A stretch of 64,000 bases of DNA from an uncultured Faecalibacterium sp. (lineage in GTDB: Bacteria; Bacillota; Clostridia; Oscillospirales; Ruminococcaceae), in the NCBI GenBank assembly GCA_904394215.1, contig CAJFNF010000005.1, positions 1-64,000 of the forward strand, given 5' to 3'. Of this stretch, positions 1-7,805 are shown piece by piece. The notes beneath the pieces were generated by a model. That model saw only the letters and a program-made list of their open reading frames with translations, had not been told where the DNA came from and did no database searches. The translations under genes were made by a program, and so were the position numbers. Numbering within the stretch: position 1 is the stretch's first letter; every line of letters begins with the position of its first letter.

Positions 1-155
1 TTTTTTGGTTAAGGAATAGGACAACCGAGGGGCCGAGGCTCAAAAAAGCCCGGAATATCAAGGAAAATCATCGCTCAGACGATTGAAGTACGGCCTCAAA
101 GCCGCTCGTCGTGCTCCGCAGTTCAGCAAGCGCTGATTTTATCCCAGAAATTTAC
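1..155. other. Unassigned left edge
   Basis: No convincing gene is seen here. Open frames lack a ribosome site and overlap the real gene downstream. This is probably the 3' flank of a gene lying to the left of the window. Confidence 0.4.
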
Positions 156-190
156 AAAGCCGCGAAACAGGGTATGTTTCGCGGCTTTTC
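156..190 (+). terminator. Intrinsic terminator (or attenuator) before the acetyltransferase
   Basis: A 13-bp perfect stem (156-168 with 176-188) with a 7-base loop runs into a T-rich tail. It sits 40 bases before the next start codon, so it either ends an upstream transcript or attenuates the following gene. No promoter is obvious between it and the gene. Confidence 0.7.
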
Positions 191-231
191 CCTTTTCCAC
201 AGAGGGAAGCAACCCAAAGGAGAACACATCC

Positions 232-825
232 ATGGATCAACTGGATATTCTGAAAAGCCCGGAAGGCTATGTGGGGCAAAACCTCCACCTCTCTCCCAAA
301 TGGAAAGCCAACGCCCAGCGTCTGTGCTGGGAATACAACCAAGTGCCCCCCGACCAGCCGGACCGCCGCCATGCCATTCTGCAGGAGCTGTTTGGGGACT
401 GCTCGGACCTGACTTTTATTGAGCCCACTTTCCACTGTGATTACGGCTTCAACATCCATACCTACGGCCTGACCGTCATCAATTACAACTGCGTCATTCT
501 GGATACCTCCCCGGTCCACATTGGGGCAGGGGCGTTCATCGCCCCCGGGGTCTGCCTGGCCTGTGCCGGCCATTCGGTGGACGGCGCCCAGCGCTCGGAA
601 GGCATCGGAACCTCGGCCCCCATTACCCTGGAAGAAAATGTCTGGATTGGTGCCAACGCGGTGGTGTGCGGAGGCGTCACCATTGGCAAGGGCTCTGTGA
701 TCGGTGCAGGCAGCGTGGTCACCCATGATATTCCCGCCGGCGTGGTGGCTGCCGGATCGCCCTGCCGCGTCATCCGCCCGGTCACCGAAAAAGACCGGAT
801 CCCGCCGGAGCAGCTGGCTTTCTAA
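232..825 (+). CDS. Sugar O-acetyltransferase (maltose/galactoside acetyltransferase family)
   Basis: This 197-residue protein has the layout of the Maa/LacA/NodL family: an N-terminal helical cap (about residues 1-55), then a left-handed beta-helix of hexapeptide repeats (about 60-185). The family's GHS-type loop is present and the repeats VWIGANAVVCGGVTIGKGSVIGAG are easily seen in order. The family transfers acetyl from acetyl-CoA to a sugar hydroxyl in the cytosol; the acceptor cannot be read from sequence. Start chosen because AAAGGAG lies 8 bases upstream of this ATG. Monocistronic: a strong terminator follows within 35 bases. Confidence 0.88.
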   Translation: MDQLDILKSPEGYVGQNLHLSPKWKANAQRLCWEYNQVPPDQPDRRHAILQELFGDCSDLTFIEPTFHCDYGFNIHTYGLTVINYNCVILDTSPVHIGAGAFIAPGVCLACAGHSVDGAQRSEGIGTSAPITLEENVWIGANAVVCGGVTIGKGSVIGAGSVVTHDIPAGVVAAGSPCRVIRPVTEKDRIPPEQLAF

Positions 826-859
826 TGGCTGTCTGATTTCCTGGTTTTGCCCATGCCCG

Positions 860-890
860 GCCCCGGGACCATCGCGGTCCCGGGGCTTTT
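860..890 (+). terminator. Intrinsic terminator
   Basis: An 11-bp G+C stem (860-870 with 876-886), 5-base loop, then TTTT. It ends the acetyltransferase transcript. Confidence 0.85.
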
Positions 891-1246
891 GTTGTGAAAT
901 GCTTTCAAGCAGAAAGAGTATCTTTTTATACAGAGTTTTCTGAAAAAACGATACCGAAAGAAAGGCAAAAATACCGCGGAAAAGGTGCCATAGATTTTGT
1001 TTGAGCACCCTGCAAATACCCTGTCCGGGACTCCTGTTTGAAAAAATATTCCGGCTGCACGACGGAAAAAATATGGGCGAAGCAGAGATGTTTTTTGCAC
1101 GGGATCAGGCGGGGCCTCCCAATCTTTGTTTTTTCTGGTACCGGGAAAGTATGAAAAAAAGTTTGTATTTTTGGATTTTAAGCGGATCAACCAGAGCCCG
1201 TTCTGGATGCAACATGTATCCCATAAAATGATAAAAGAAAGAGGCA
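891..1246. other. Intergenic stretch without a recognisable gene
   Basis: About 350 bases with lower GC than the genes around it. No frame has a ribosome site. Nothing recognised except the promoter that follows. Confidence 0.5.
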
Positions 1247-1275
1247 TTGACGCAACTGTCAAAATATGTTAAAAT
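1247..1275 (+). promoter_or_regulatory. Sigma-A promoter for the DUF4190 gene
   Basis: TTGACG at 1247-1252, 17-base spacer, TAAAAT at 1270-1275. AT-rich flanks. The start codon lies about 60 bases downstream. Confidence 0.75.
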
Positions 1276-1337
1276 TGCATTAATTTTAGCATCAGCTGCT
1301 AAAATAATAGTTTTTTTAAGTGTAGGAGGAAATTGTT

Positions 1338-1622
1338 ATGGATAATCAGAATGTTCCCGGCAAGGGCGCGGCTATTGCCAGCCTGGTTTGCGGTATTGTT
1401 TCGGTTGTGTGCTGGTTCTTCGGCGTCACCTCGATCCTGTCTCTGATCCTGGGCATTGTGGGCCTGGTGCTGGCCAACAATTCCAAGAAGGCAGGTTATA
1501 ATGACGGCCTGCGGACCGCAGGTTTTGTGCTGAGCCTGCTGGGCACCATCTTCGGCGCTCTGATTTTCATCAGCTGCGTGGCATGCCTGGGTGCAGCCGG
1601 CACCCTGGGCGCACTGGCTTAA
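1338..1622 (+). CDS. Small DUF4190-type membrane protein
   Basis: A 94-residue protein with a short polar N-terminus, a glycine-rich helix pair (about 12-45), a central motif with N-S-K-K near residues 48-51, and a C-terminal hydrophobic helix (about 63-92). This matches DUF4190 small membrane proteins, whose biochemical role is unknown. AGGAGGAA lies 8 bases before the ATG. A 9-bp inverted repeat (1602-1610 with 1623-1631) spans its stop codon but has no T-tract, so read-through into the Lgt-like gene is likely. Confidence 0.75.
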   Translation: MDNQNVPGKGAAIASLVCGIVSVVCWFFGVTSILSLILGIVGLVLANNSKKAGYNDGLRTAGFVLSLLGTIFGALIFISCVACLGAAGTLGALA

Positions 1623-1651
1623 GCCCAGGGTTTGCGGCCTGACGGCTTACG

Positions 1652-2452
1652 ATGCTGCCTTACATTCACCTGATCAACCGCGATGTGCCGGTCTACGGCC
1701 TGCTGATGGCCGCAGGCGGGGCGCTGGGATGGCTGATCAGCGTACACCGCGCCCAGCGGTATGCGCCCCAGCTGTCCAGGGAAGCGGTGACCCGGGTTTA
1801 CCTGATTTTTGTGGCGGGTGCCCTGATCGGCGCCAAAGTGTACTCCCTGATCCTGGTGTGGCCGGCCCTGACGGCAAACATTTCGCTGCTGTGGAACAAT
1901 CCGCAGCTGTTTCTGCAGATGTTTGTATATGGCGGCCTGGTCTTCTACGGCGGGCTGATTGGCGGGGCGCTGTGTACAGCGTGGCTGCTTGTGTCCCGCA
2001 GGGTGACGTTCACCCAGCTGGAAACGGTCTATCTGCCTGCGGTGCCCCTGGTGCATGGAATCGGCCGGGTGGGATGTTTCTGTGCCGGCTGCTGCTATGG
2101 GGTGCCGACCAGCAGTTTTCTGGGTGTGGTTTACCCGGAGGGCGGGTTTGCACCTGCGGGGATCCCGCTGGTGCCGGTCCAGCTGTTTGAAACGGCAGGG
2201 GATCTCCTTCTCTTCGGTGCGCTCTGCCTGCCGGTTTACCGGCAGCCGGGGCGCAGATTGGCCGCCTATCTTTTGGGGTATGGCTGCCTGCGTTTTGCCA
2301 CGGAATGTTTCCGGGGCGATGCGGCACGCGGTTTGGCCGGCCCCTTGTCTGGCGCCCAGTGGATTAGCTTGGCCTGCATTGCGGCGGGTGTGATCATCAC
2401 GTCATACCTGTGCCTGCGGCCCCGAATCCGGGGGCGCTCTCAAGCGGGATGA
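1652..2452 (+). CDS. lgt: Lgt-family prolipoprotein diacylglyceryl transferase-like membrane protein
   Basis: A 266-residue polytopic membrane protein. The family's GGLIGG loop (about 100-105) and HGIGRVGCF segment (135-143) are clear. Lgt moves diacylglycerol from phosphatidylglycerol to the lipobox Cys of prolipoproteins. Two differences from classical Lgt are visible: Tyr99 stands where E. coli Lgt has the essential His before GGLIGG, and the segment after the conserved Arg139 is C-F-C-A-G-C-C-Y-G instead of the usual Asn-containing run. This is therefore either the housekeeping enzyme of a divergent lineage or a paralogue of unproven activity. The ribosome site is weak and it may be translated from the DUF4190 transcript. 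Confidence 0.75.
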   Translation: MLPYIHLINRDVPVYGLLMAAGGALGWLISVHRAQRYAPQLSREAVTRVYLIFVAGALIGAKVYSLILVWPALTANISLLWNNPQLFLQMFVYGGLVFYGGLIGGALCTAWLLVSRRVTFTQLETVYLPAVPLVHGIGRVGCFCAGCCYGVPTSSFLGVVYPEGGFAPAGIPLVPVQLFETAGDLLLFGALCLPVYRQPGRRLAAYLLGYGCLRFATECFRGDAARGLAGPLSGAQWISLACIAAGVIITSYLCLRPRIRGRSQAG

Positions 2453-2493
2453 TAGACAATCCCCGGCACCTGCAGCCAGCTTCAACCCGATGA

Positions 2494-2530
2494 AAAAAGT
2501 CCGAAAGACAAAGCGTCTTTCGGACTTTTT
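2494..2530 (+). terminator. Strong intrinsic terminator
   Basis: 16-bp stem (2494-2509 with 2515-2530) flanked by A-run and T-run, so it could act on both strands. It ends the DUF4190-lgt unit. Confidence 0.9.
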
Positions 2531-2601
2531 CCTTGCCTGGCCCGCCCGGCGCATCAACCCTCTTTTTTCAGTCCATACTGAAATCCAAAGGAGGGAAGCC
2601 C

Positions 2602-3573
2602 ATGTGTACCAGTATTGCAATGCAGCAGGGCGGGGGGATTTTCGGGCGCAACCTGGATCTGGAATGCTCCTTCGGCGAGCAGGTGGTGGTGATGCCGCGG
2701 CAGTTCCCGCTGCAGTTCCGGCGGCAGGAACCGCTGCCCCGGCACCTGGCCATGGTGGGAATGGCCCATATGGCAGAGGAAACGCCCCTCTATGCCGAGG
2801 CGGTGAATGAAGCGGGCCTGTATATGGCGGGTCTGTATTTCCCGGAAAATGCCTGGTATCCGCCCCAGGTGCCGGAAGGCTTTGGGGCGGTGACCCCCTA
2901 TGAGCTGATCCCCTGGGTGCTGGGCCAGTGCAAGACGCTGTCCCAGGCCAGGGAACTGCTGAAGAGATTCCGCCCTCTGGGGATCCCTTTTTCCGAAAAA
3001 CTTCCGCTGGCGCCCCTCCACTGGCATCTGGCTGATGGCACCGGGGCGGCGGTGCTGGAAGCCACCCGGGAGGGGGTTCGCCTCTACGACGACCCGGTGG
3101 GGGTGCTGACCAATAACCCGCCCTTTCCCTTTCACCAGATGAACCTGCGGCAGTACCGGGCCCTGAGCGCCCGGCTGCCGGACAATCACCTGGTGCCGGG
3201 GGTGGAGCTGAAACCGTTCGGCCAGGGCTTTGGGGGGATCGGCCTGCCGGGGGACGCCTCCCCGGCATCCCGGTATGTCCGTGCTGCTTTTTATAAGTTC
3301 CACAGCCCTGATGAAGGCAGCGCTCTGGACCGCGTAACCCAGTTCTTCCACCTGCTGGAAGGAACCGCCATGGTCAAGGGAAGCGTCATCACCCCGGCAG
3401 GAAAACAGGACAGGACGGTCTATTCCTGCTGCTGGATGGATGGAACCTATTATTATAAGACCTACACCAACAGCCGGATTACGGCGGTGGAAATGAAAAA
3501 TGGAGGCCTGGAGGATGACCGCCTGCGGATTTACCCGCTGCGGACACAGCCGGATGTGTATGTTGAACCCTGA
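2602..3573 (+). CDS. Choloylglycine hydrolase family amidase (bile salt hydrolase / penicillin V acylase)
   Basis: A 323-residue Ntn hydrolase; bile salt hydrolases release glycine or taurine from conjugated bile acids. The start is fixed by AAAGGAGGG just upstream and by Cys2, which must become the N-terminal nucleophile after Met removal; an upstream in-frame ATG at 2533 would bury it. Family residues seen: Cys2, Arg16, Asp19, the LTN Asn near 172, and Arg in the PASRY segment. Bile-acid-enzyme-like stretches include GRNLDLE, LHW, GLPGD and YYYKTY. The position that is Asn82 in clostridial bile salt hydrolase is Tyr79 here (GLYFP), as in penicillin V acylases, so the preferred substrate is uncertain. 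Monocistronic between two terminators. Confidence 0.88.
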   Translation: MCTSIAMQQGGGIFGRNLDLECSFGEQVVVMPRQFPLQFRRQEPLPRHLAMVGMAHMAEETPLYAEAVNEAGLYMAGLYFPENAWYPPQVPEGFGAVTPYELIPWVLGQCKTLSQARELLKRFRPLGIPFSEKLPLAPLHWHLADGTGAAVLEATREGVRLYDDPVGVLTNNPPFPFHQMNLRQYRALSARLPDNHLVPGVELKPFGQGFGGIGLPGDASPASRYVRAAFYKFHSPDEGSALDRVTQFFHLLEGTAMVKGSVITPAGKQDRTVYSCCWMDGTYYYKTYTNSRITAVEMKNGGLEDDRLRIYPLRTQPDVYVEP

Positions 3574-3593
3574 ATCAGAATGCCCGAAAGCGT

Positions 3594-3637
3594 AAAAAAT
3601 CCCCGACCTGCCGGTGAAGACAGAGCGGGGATTTTTC
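3594..3637 (+). terminator. Intrinsic terminator
   Basis: 11-bp stem (3595-3605 with 3626-3636) and T-run, 20 bases after the hydrolase stop codon. Confidence 0.8.
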
Positions 3638-3773
3638 TATTGGTATGAAGCAGCGCAGAAAGAAGATGGATCGGGCCGGTGATCCGGGAGAACCCGGCCC
3701 CAGCATCCTGTTCACCTGAAATCTTAGGAGAAATAAAATCCGGGACAGATGAAAGATAGGGAAAATCAGGTGC

Positions 3774-3949
3774 AGGATGCATCGTACCGGGCCGCAGGCC
3801 CAAACGCCGATGAAGACGCAGGGGGTGGCCGCCCGCCGGGCGTAACGTAAGTGCGGCGCAGCTGCCCGGTACCCAGCGAAAAGTCTTTGCCGCCCGCCGG
3901 GCGTAACGTAAGTGCGGCGCAGCTGCCCGGTACCCAGCGAAAAGTCTTT
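3774..3949 (-). repeat. Dispersed intergenic repeat, copy A, with internal tandem duplication
   Basis: Begins AGGATGCATCGTACCGGGCC, shared with the copy at 3993. Its 3' part (3828-3888) is duplicated exactly in tandem at 3889-3949 (61 bases, no mismatch). The repeat is rich in short palindromes such as GGGCCGCAGGCCC. It is oriented like the copy that abuts the livF stop codon. No protein-coding signal. Confidence 0.85.
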
Positions 3950-3992
3950 TGCCTATTTTCCCGAAAAGACAAGCAATATCAAATCCAGGAAA

Positions 3993-4133
3993 AGGATGCA
4001 TCGTACCGGGCCGCAGGCCCAAACGCCGATGAAGATGCAGGGCCTTGCCGCCTGCCAGGCGTAACGTAAGTGCGGCACAGTTGCCCGGTACCCAGTGAAA
4101 AGTCTTTTGCCTACTTTTCTTCAGAAAAGTAGG
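3993..4133 (-). repeat. Dispersed intergenic repeat, copy B, abutting the livF stop codon
   Basis: 141 bases sharing the AGGATGCATCGTACCGGGCC head with copy A. Its last 47 bases (4087-4133) are identical to 25778-25824 beyond another minus-strand operon. The end forms a perfect hairpin, CCTACTTTTC and GAAAAGTAGG (4110-4133), which touches the livF stop codon. It likely forms the 3' end of the mRNA, although no U-tract follows the hairpin. Confidence 0.85.
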
Positions 4134-4847
4134 TTAGCCGCCCAGGTAAGCGGTGCGGACCTTTTCGTTGGTGAGCAGTTCGGCGCCGGTGCCCTCCATG
4201 ACGATGCGGCCGGTCTCCAGGACGTAGGCGCGGTCGGCAATGGACAGGGCCATCTGTGCATTCTGTTCCACCAGAAGGATGGTCATGCCCTCTTTGTGGA
4301 CGTTCTCAATGATGTCGAAGATCTCCTGCACCAGCAGGGGGGACAGGCCCATGGAAGGCTCGTCCAGCATCAGCATGGATGCGTTGCTCATCAGGGCACG
4401 GCCCATGGCCAGCATCTGCTGCTCGCCGCCCGACAGGGTGCCGGCCATCTGGCGGCGCCGCTCCTTCAGGCGGGGGAACAGCTCAAACACCTTCTCCTTG
4501 TTGGGGGCAATGGTGCTGCGATCCTGGGTGTAGCCGCCCATCTCCAGGTTCTCCTCCACCGTCATGTGCAGGAACACCCGGCGTCCCTCGGGGACCTGGG
4601 CCAGGCCCAGCTGGACGATCTTGTGGGCCTTCATGCCCGAGATGTTCTGGCCCTTGTAGGTGATGGACCCGGTCTTGCTGTGGAGCAGGCCCGAAATGGT
4701 CTTCAGGTTGGTGGATTTGCCGGCGCCGTTGGCACCGATCAGGGTGACAATCTCTCCCTCGTCCACATGGAAGGAGATGTCCTTGATGGCGTGGATCGCG
4801 CCGTAGTAGACGTTGATGTCATCAACGTTCAGCATAGTCTGTGCCAT
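4134..4847 (-). CDS. livF: Branched-chain amino acid ABC transporter ATPase LivF (system 1)
   Basis: A 237-residue cytosolic ATPase of the HAAT (hydrophobic amino acid) importer family. Walker A GANGAGKS (about 38-45), signature LSGGEQQ (about 142-148), Walker B MLMLDEP, and a C-terminal EGTGAELL...AYLGG tail typical of LivF. It pairs with LivG to drive LivH/LivM. Last gene of livKHMGF-1, separated from livG by 3 bases and ending directly on the repeat hairpin. Confidence 0.95.
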   Translation of the reverse strand: MAQTMLNVDDINVYYGAIHAIKDISFHVDEGEIVTLIGANGAGKSTNLKTISGLLHSKTGSITYKGQNISGMKAHKIVQLGLAQVPEGRRVFLHMTVEENLEMGGYTQDRSTIAPNKEKVFELFPRLKERRRQMAGTLSGGEQQMLAMGRALMSNASMLMLDEPSMGLSPLLVQEIFDIIENVHKEGMTILLVEQNAQMALSIADRAYVLETGRIVMEGTGAELLTNEKVRTAYLGG

Positions 4848-4850
4848 GGA

Positions 4851-5690
4851 TCAGCCCTCCTTCTTGCCAAGGTATGCTTCGATGACCTGGGGATTCTCGC
4901 GGATCTCAGCGGGCGTGCCCTTGGCGATGACGCGGCCGAAGTTCAGCACTGCAATGCCCTCGCAGATGCCCATGACCAGGTTCATGTCGTGCTCGATCAG
5001 CAGGATGGCGATGTCAAACTCATCCCGGATCCGGCGGATGACTTCCATCAGCTCGGCGGTCTCGGAGGGGTTCATGCCGGCGGCAGGCTCGTCCAGCAGC
5101 AGCAGCTTGGGACGGGTGGCCAGGGCACGGATGATTTCCAGGCGGCGCTGGGCGCCGTAGGGCAGGCTGCCGGCCTGCTTGCCGGCCAGATCGGCCATGT
5201 GGAAGATGTTCAGCAGCTCGATGGCCTCGTCAGTGGCCCGCTTCTCCTGCTTCCAGTAGCTGGGCAGGCGGATCAGAGCCTCGGGCAGACGGTAGTTCAT
5301 GGACTGGTGCAGGCCCACCTTGACGTTGTCAATGACGCTCAGGTCCTTGAACAGACGGATGTTCTGGAAGGTACGGGCTACGCCCATCCGGTTGACCTGG
5401 TAGGTCTTTTTGCCGGCAGTGGGGACGCCATCCAGCAGGATGGAGCCGCGGCTGGGCTGGTAGACGTTGGTCAGCAGGTTGAAGACGGTGGTCTTGCCGG
5501 CGCCGTTGGGGCCGATCAGACCGGTGATCTCGTTGCGGCCGATCATCAGGTTGAAGTCGTCCACGGCGGTCAGGCCGCCGAAGTCGATGCCCAGGCCGCG
5601 GACGTCCAGGACAGGGCGCTTGTTTTTATCCCGCTCGGTCAGAAAGCCGCCCGAGGGGATGCTGTGGAGACTGGTCTTAAAATCACTCAT
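4851..5690 (-). CDS. livG: Branched-chain amino acid ABC transporter ATPase LivG (system 1)
   Basis: LivG-type ATPase, 279 residues, with Walker A GPNGAGKT, the long LivG insert with ARTFQNIRLF, signature-region PYGAQRRLEI, and Walker B LLLLDEPAAGMNP. The ATG at 5690 is preferred over the one at 5699: AAGGAGG touches the upstream ATG but is 9 bases from this one. It overlaps the livM stop codon by 8 bases, suggesting translational coupling. Confidence 0.95.
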   Translation of the reverse strand: MSDFKTSLHSIPSGGFLTERDKNKRPVLDVRGLGIDFGGLTAVDDFNLMIGRNEITGLIGPNGAGKTTVFNLLTNVYQPSRGSILLDGVPTAGKKTYQVNRMGVARTFQNIRLFKDLSVIDNVKVGLHQSMNYRLPEALIRLPSYWKQEKRATDEAIELLNIFHMADLAGKQAGSLPYGAQRRLEIIRALATRPKLLLLDEPAAGMNPSETAELMEVIRRIRDEFDIAILLIEHDMNLVMGICEGIAVLNFGRVIAKGTPAEIRENPQVIEAYLGKKEG

Positions 5691-6708
5691 GGTGTGCATC
5701 CTCCTTCGCGCCTTTGCTGCCGCCGAAACTGAGGGCCTTGCTGATGATGCGGCTCAGAGAGAAGTCGTAGCTGCCCAGCAGTCCGCCCGGACGGAAGATC
5801 ATCATAAAGACCAGCACCACCGAGTACAGGACCATCCGGTAATCGGAGAAGCTGCGCAGAGCCTCGGGCAGGATGGTCAGAACGGTGGCCGACAGGATGG
5901 AGCCCAGCATCGAGCCCATGCCGCCCAGAACCACCATGACCAGGATCTCAATGGACTTCATGAAGTCGAAGCCCGAGGGGTCCAGAACGCCCAGGTAGCC
6001 GGCGTACAGACCGCCGGCCAGGCCGGCGAAGGCAGCCGAGAAGGAGAAGGCCATCACCTTGTAGTAGGTGGTCTGGATGCCGCAGCTCTCGGCGGCAATC
6101 TCGTTGTCCCGGATGGCCAGAACGGCGCGGCCGTGGCGGCTCTTAATCATGGTATGGATGAAGAAACAGGTCAGCACCACGCACAGGAACACCGAGAACA
6201 GGTCGGAGTACTTGGGGATGTTTTTCAGGCCCTTGGCGCCGTAGAACAGGGAAAAGCCCAGCACGTTGTCGATGTTGTTCAGGGTGATGCGGATGATCTC
6301 GCCAAAGCCCAGGGTCAGGATGGCCAGATAGTCGCCGCTCAGGCGCAGGGCGGGGATTCCGATCAGGACGCCGAACAGGCAGGCCATCAGGGCGCCCAGG
6401 ATCAGGCCGGCGGCAAAGGCCACGGGCTCAGGCAGGGTGCTGTATTTGGTGAACAGGGCGCTGGTATAGGCGCCGACGGCCATAAAGCCGGCGTGGCCCA
6501 GGGGCAGCTGGCCCAGGTAACCGGTGGCCACGTTCAGAGAGACCGCCAGGATGATGTTGATGCCCACCAGCAGCAGGACCTTGTTCTGGTAGGTGGACAG
6601 GACGTTCTGGCTCAGCAGCTGGAGACCCAGGAAAAGCAGGACAACCAGGACGGTATTGATGAGGTAGCGCACCGGCATTCTCAGTGCGCGGTATTTTGAT
6701 TTGCTCAC
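5683..6708 (-). CDS. livM: Branched-chain amino acid ABC transporter permease LivM (system 1)
   Basis: A 341-residue polytopic permease with the LivM hallmarks: NVATGYLGQLPLGHAGFMAVGAY near the N-terminus, LRLSGDYLAILTLGFGEI, the coupling region GRAVLAIRDNEIAAESCGI, and GGMGSMLGS near the end. The start is a GTG at 6708 preceded at optimal distance by AAGGAGGG; longer frames run into livH. It forms the heterodimeric channel with LivH. Confidence 0.94.
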   Translation of the reverse strand: MSKSKYRALRMPVRYLINTVLVVLLFLGLQLLSQNVLSTYQNKVLLLVGINIILAVSLNVATGYLGQLPLGHAGFMAVGAYTSALFTKYSTLPEPVAFAAGLILGALMACLFGVLIGIPALRLSGDYLAILTLGFGEIIRITLNNIDNVLGFSLFYGAKGLKNIPKYSDLFSVFLCVVLTCFFIHTMIKSRHGRAVLAIRDNEIAAESCGIQTTYYKVMAFSFSAAFAGLAGGLYAGYLGVLDPSGFDFMKSIEILVMVVLGGMGSMLGSILSATVLTILPEALRSFSDYRMVLYSVVLVFMMIFRPGGLLGSYDFSLSRIISKALSFGGSKGAKEDAHHE

Positions 6709-6721
6709 AGTCGAACCCTCC

Positions 6722-7600
6722 TTAAACCTTTTCCTGCACGCGGCGGCCCAGGATACCGGTGGGCTTGACCAGCAGCACAACGATCAGGATGGCGAAAGTG
6801 ACGGCATCACGCCAGGCCGACAGGCCCACAGCCGACACCAGACTCTCGCAGACGCCGATGGCCAGACCGCCGATCATGGCGCCGGGGATGGAGCCGATGC
6901 CGCCCAGAACGGCAGCGACGAAGGCCTTCAGGCCCAGCATCGAGCCCATGGTGGGGGTAGCCTGGGGGTAGCTGCAGCAGTACAGCACCGAGCCGATGCC
7001 GGCCAGGGCGGAGCCCACGGCAAAGGTGAAGGAAATGGTGCTGTTGACGTTGACGCCCATCAGGCGGGCGGCGTCCATGTCTTCCGACACGGCCCGCATG
7101 GCCTTGCCCAACTTGGTCTGCTGGACCAGCAGGGTCAGGATGATCATCGAGACGATCATGACGCCCACCGTCAGGATGGTGGTGATGCTCAGGTTGATGC
7201 TGCCCAGGCGGAAGACCTGGTTGTTGAAGTAGGAGGGGATCACCTTGGCGCCCGAGCCCAGGATCAGCTCGGCGGTGTACTCCAGGAAGAAGGAGACGCC
7301 GATTGCGGTGATCAGCAGGGACAGACGGGGCGCAGAGCGCAGGGGGGTGTAGGCGATTTTTTCAATCACCACGCCCAGCAGGGTACAGGTGATGATGGAG
7401 GCGCAGACCGCGGTTACGGGTCCGAGGCCCAGCTGGTTCATGACAAACCACGACATGTATGCGCCCACCATGATGATGTCGCCGTGGGCAAAGTTCAGAA
7501 GCAGGATGATGCCGTACACCATGCTGTAGCCCAGTGCGATCAGCGCATAGATGCTGCCCAGCGAAAGGCCGTTGATCAGCTGGCTAAAAAACACTGTCAT
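6722..7600 (-). CDS. livH: Branched-chain amino acid ABC transporter permease LivH (system 1)
   Basis: A 292-residue permease. It opens with the LivH pattern GLSLGSIYALIALGYSMVYG and INFAHGD-like LNFAHGD, and carries the coupling segment GKAMRAVSEDMDAARLMGVN and the C-terminal GGIGSIPGAMIGG. AAAGGA lies 9 bases before the ATG. It is separated from the binding-protein gene by 205 bases containing a terminator-like hairpin, which would lower its expression relative to livK. Confidence 0.95.
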   Translation of the reverse strand: MTVFFSQLINGLSLGSIYALIALGYSMVYGIILLLNFAHGDIIMVGAYMSWFVMNQLGLGPVTAVCASIITCTLLGVVIEKIAYTPLRSAPRLSLLITAIGVSFFLEYTAELILGSGAKVIPSYFNNQVFRLGSINLSITTILTVGVMIVSMIILTLLVQQTKLGKAMRAVSEDMDAARLMGVNVNSTISFTFAVGSALAGIGSVLYCCSYPQATPTMGSMLGLKAFVAAVLGGIGSIPGAMIGGLAIGVCESLVSAVGLSAWRDAVTFAILIVVLLVKPTGILGRRVQEKV

Positions 7601-7660
7601 CGTAGCAGTTCCTTTCTTTTTGACGTTGGTATGTGGAAATAGATTGGCAACAATAGAAAA

Positions 7661-7701
7661 GCGGAGACCATCCGAGCATTGCCTGTTCGAGCGGTCTCCG
7701 C
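7661..7701 (-). terminator. Intercistronic terminator/attenuator between livK and livH
   Basis: On the minus strand a 9-bp stem (7693-7701 with 7661-7669) is followed by TTTTCTATTG. This would partly stop transcription after the binding-protein gene, giving excess LivK over the membrane complex, a common arrangement. Confidence 0.65.
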
Positions 7702-7805
7702 ACTATACGTTTTTTATTGCTCCGCAGTATTCCGCAATAAAAACAGGTCAAAACACGCAGATCGTGCTGCACGCGGGCCCGGCGGACGGACCCGGATGTG
7801 CCGGA

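Noticed and set aside
1..155. Partial RNA gene at the left edge
   Set aside because: No tRNA, rRNA or tmRNA core could be folded from the visible bases.
1602..1631. 9-bp inverted repeat across the DUF4190 stop codon as a terminator
   Set aside because: No T-tract follows and the next gene starts 20 bases later.
3640..4133. CRISPR-like array
   Set aside because: The repeats are long, only two to three copies, unequally spaced and without unique spacers of constant length; no cas gene.
4095..5732. Long plus-strand open frame starting MKSLLPTFLQKSR, antisense to livF and livG
   Set aside because: It starts inside the repeat hairpin; the same MKSLLPTFLQKSR start occurs at 25786 in the other repeat copy. 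Both are artefacts of the repeat and of high-GC antisense frames.
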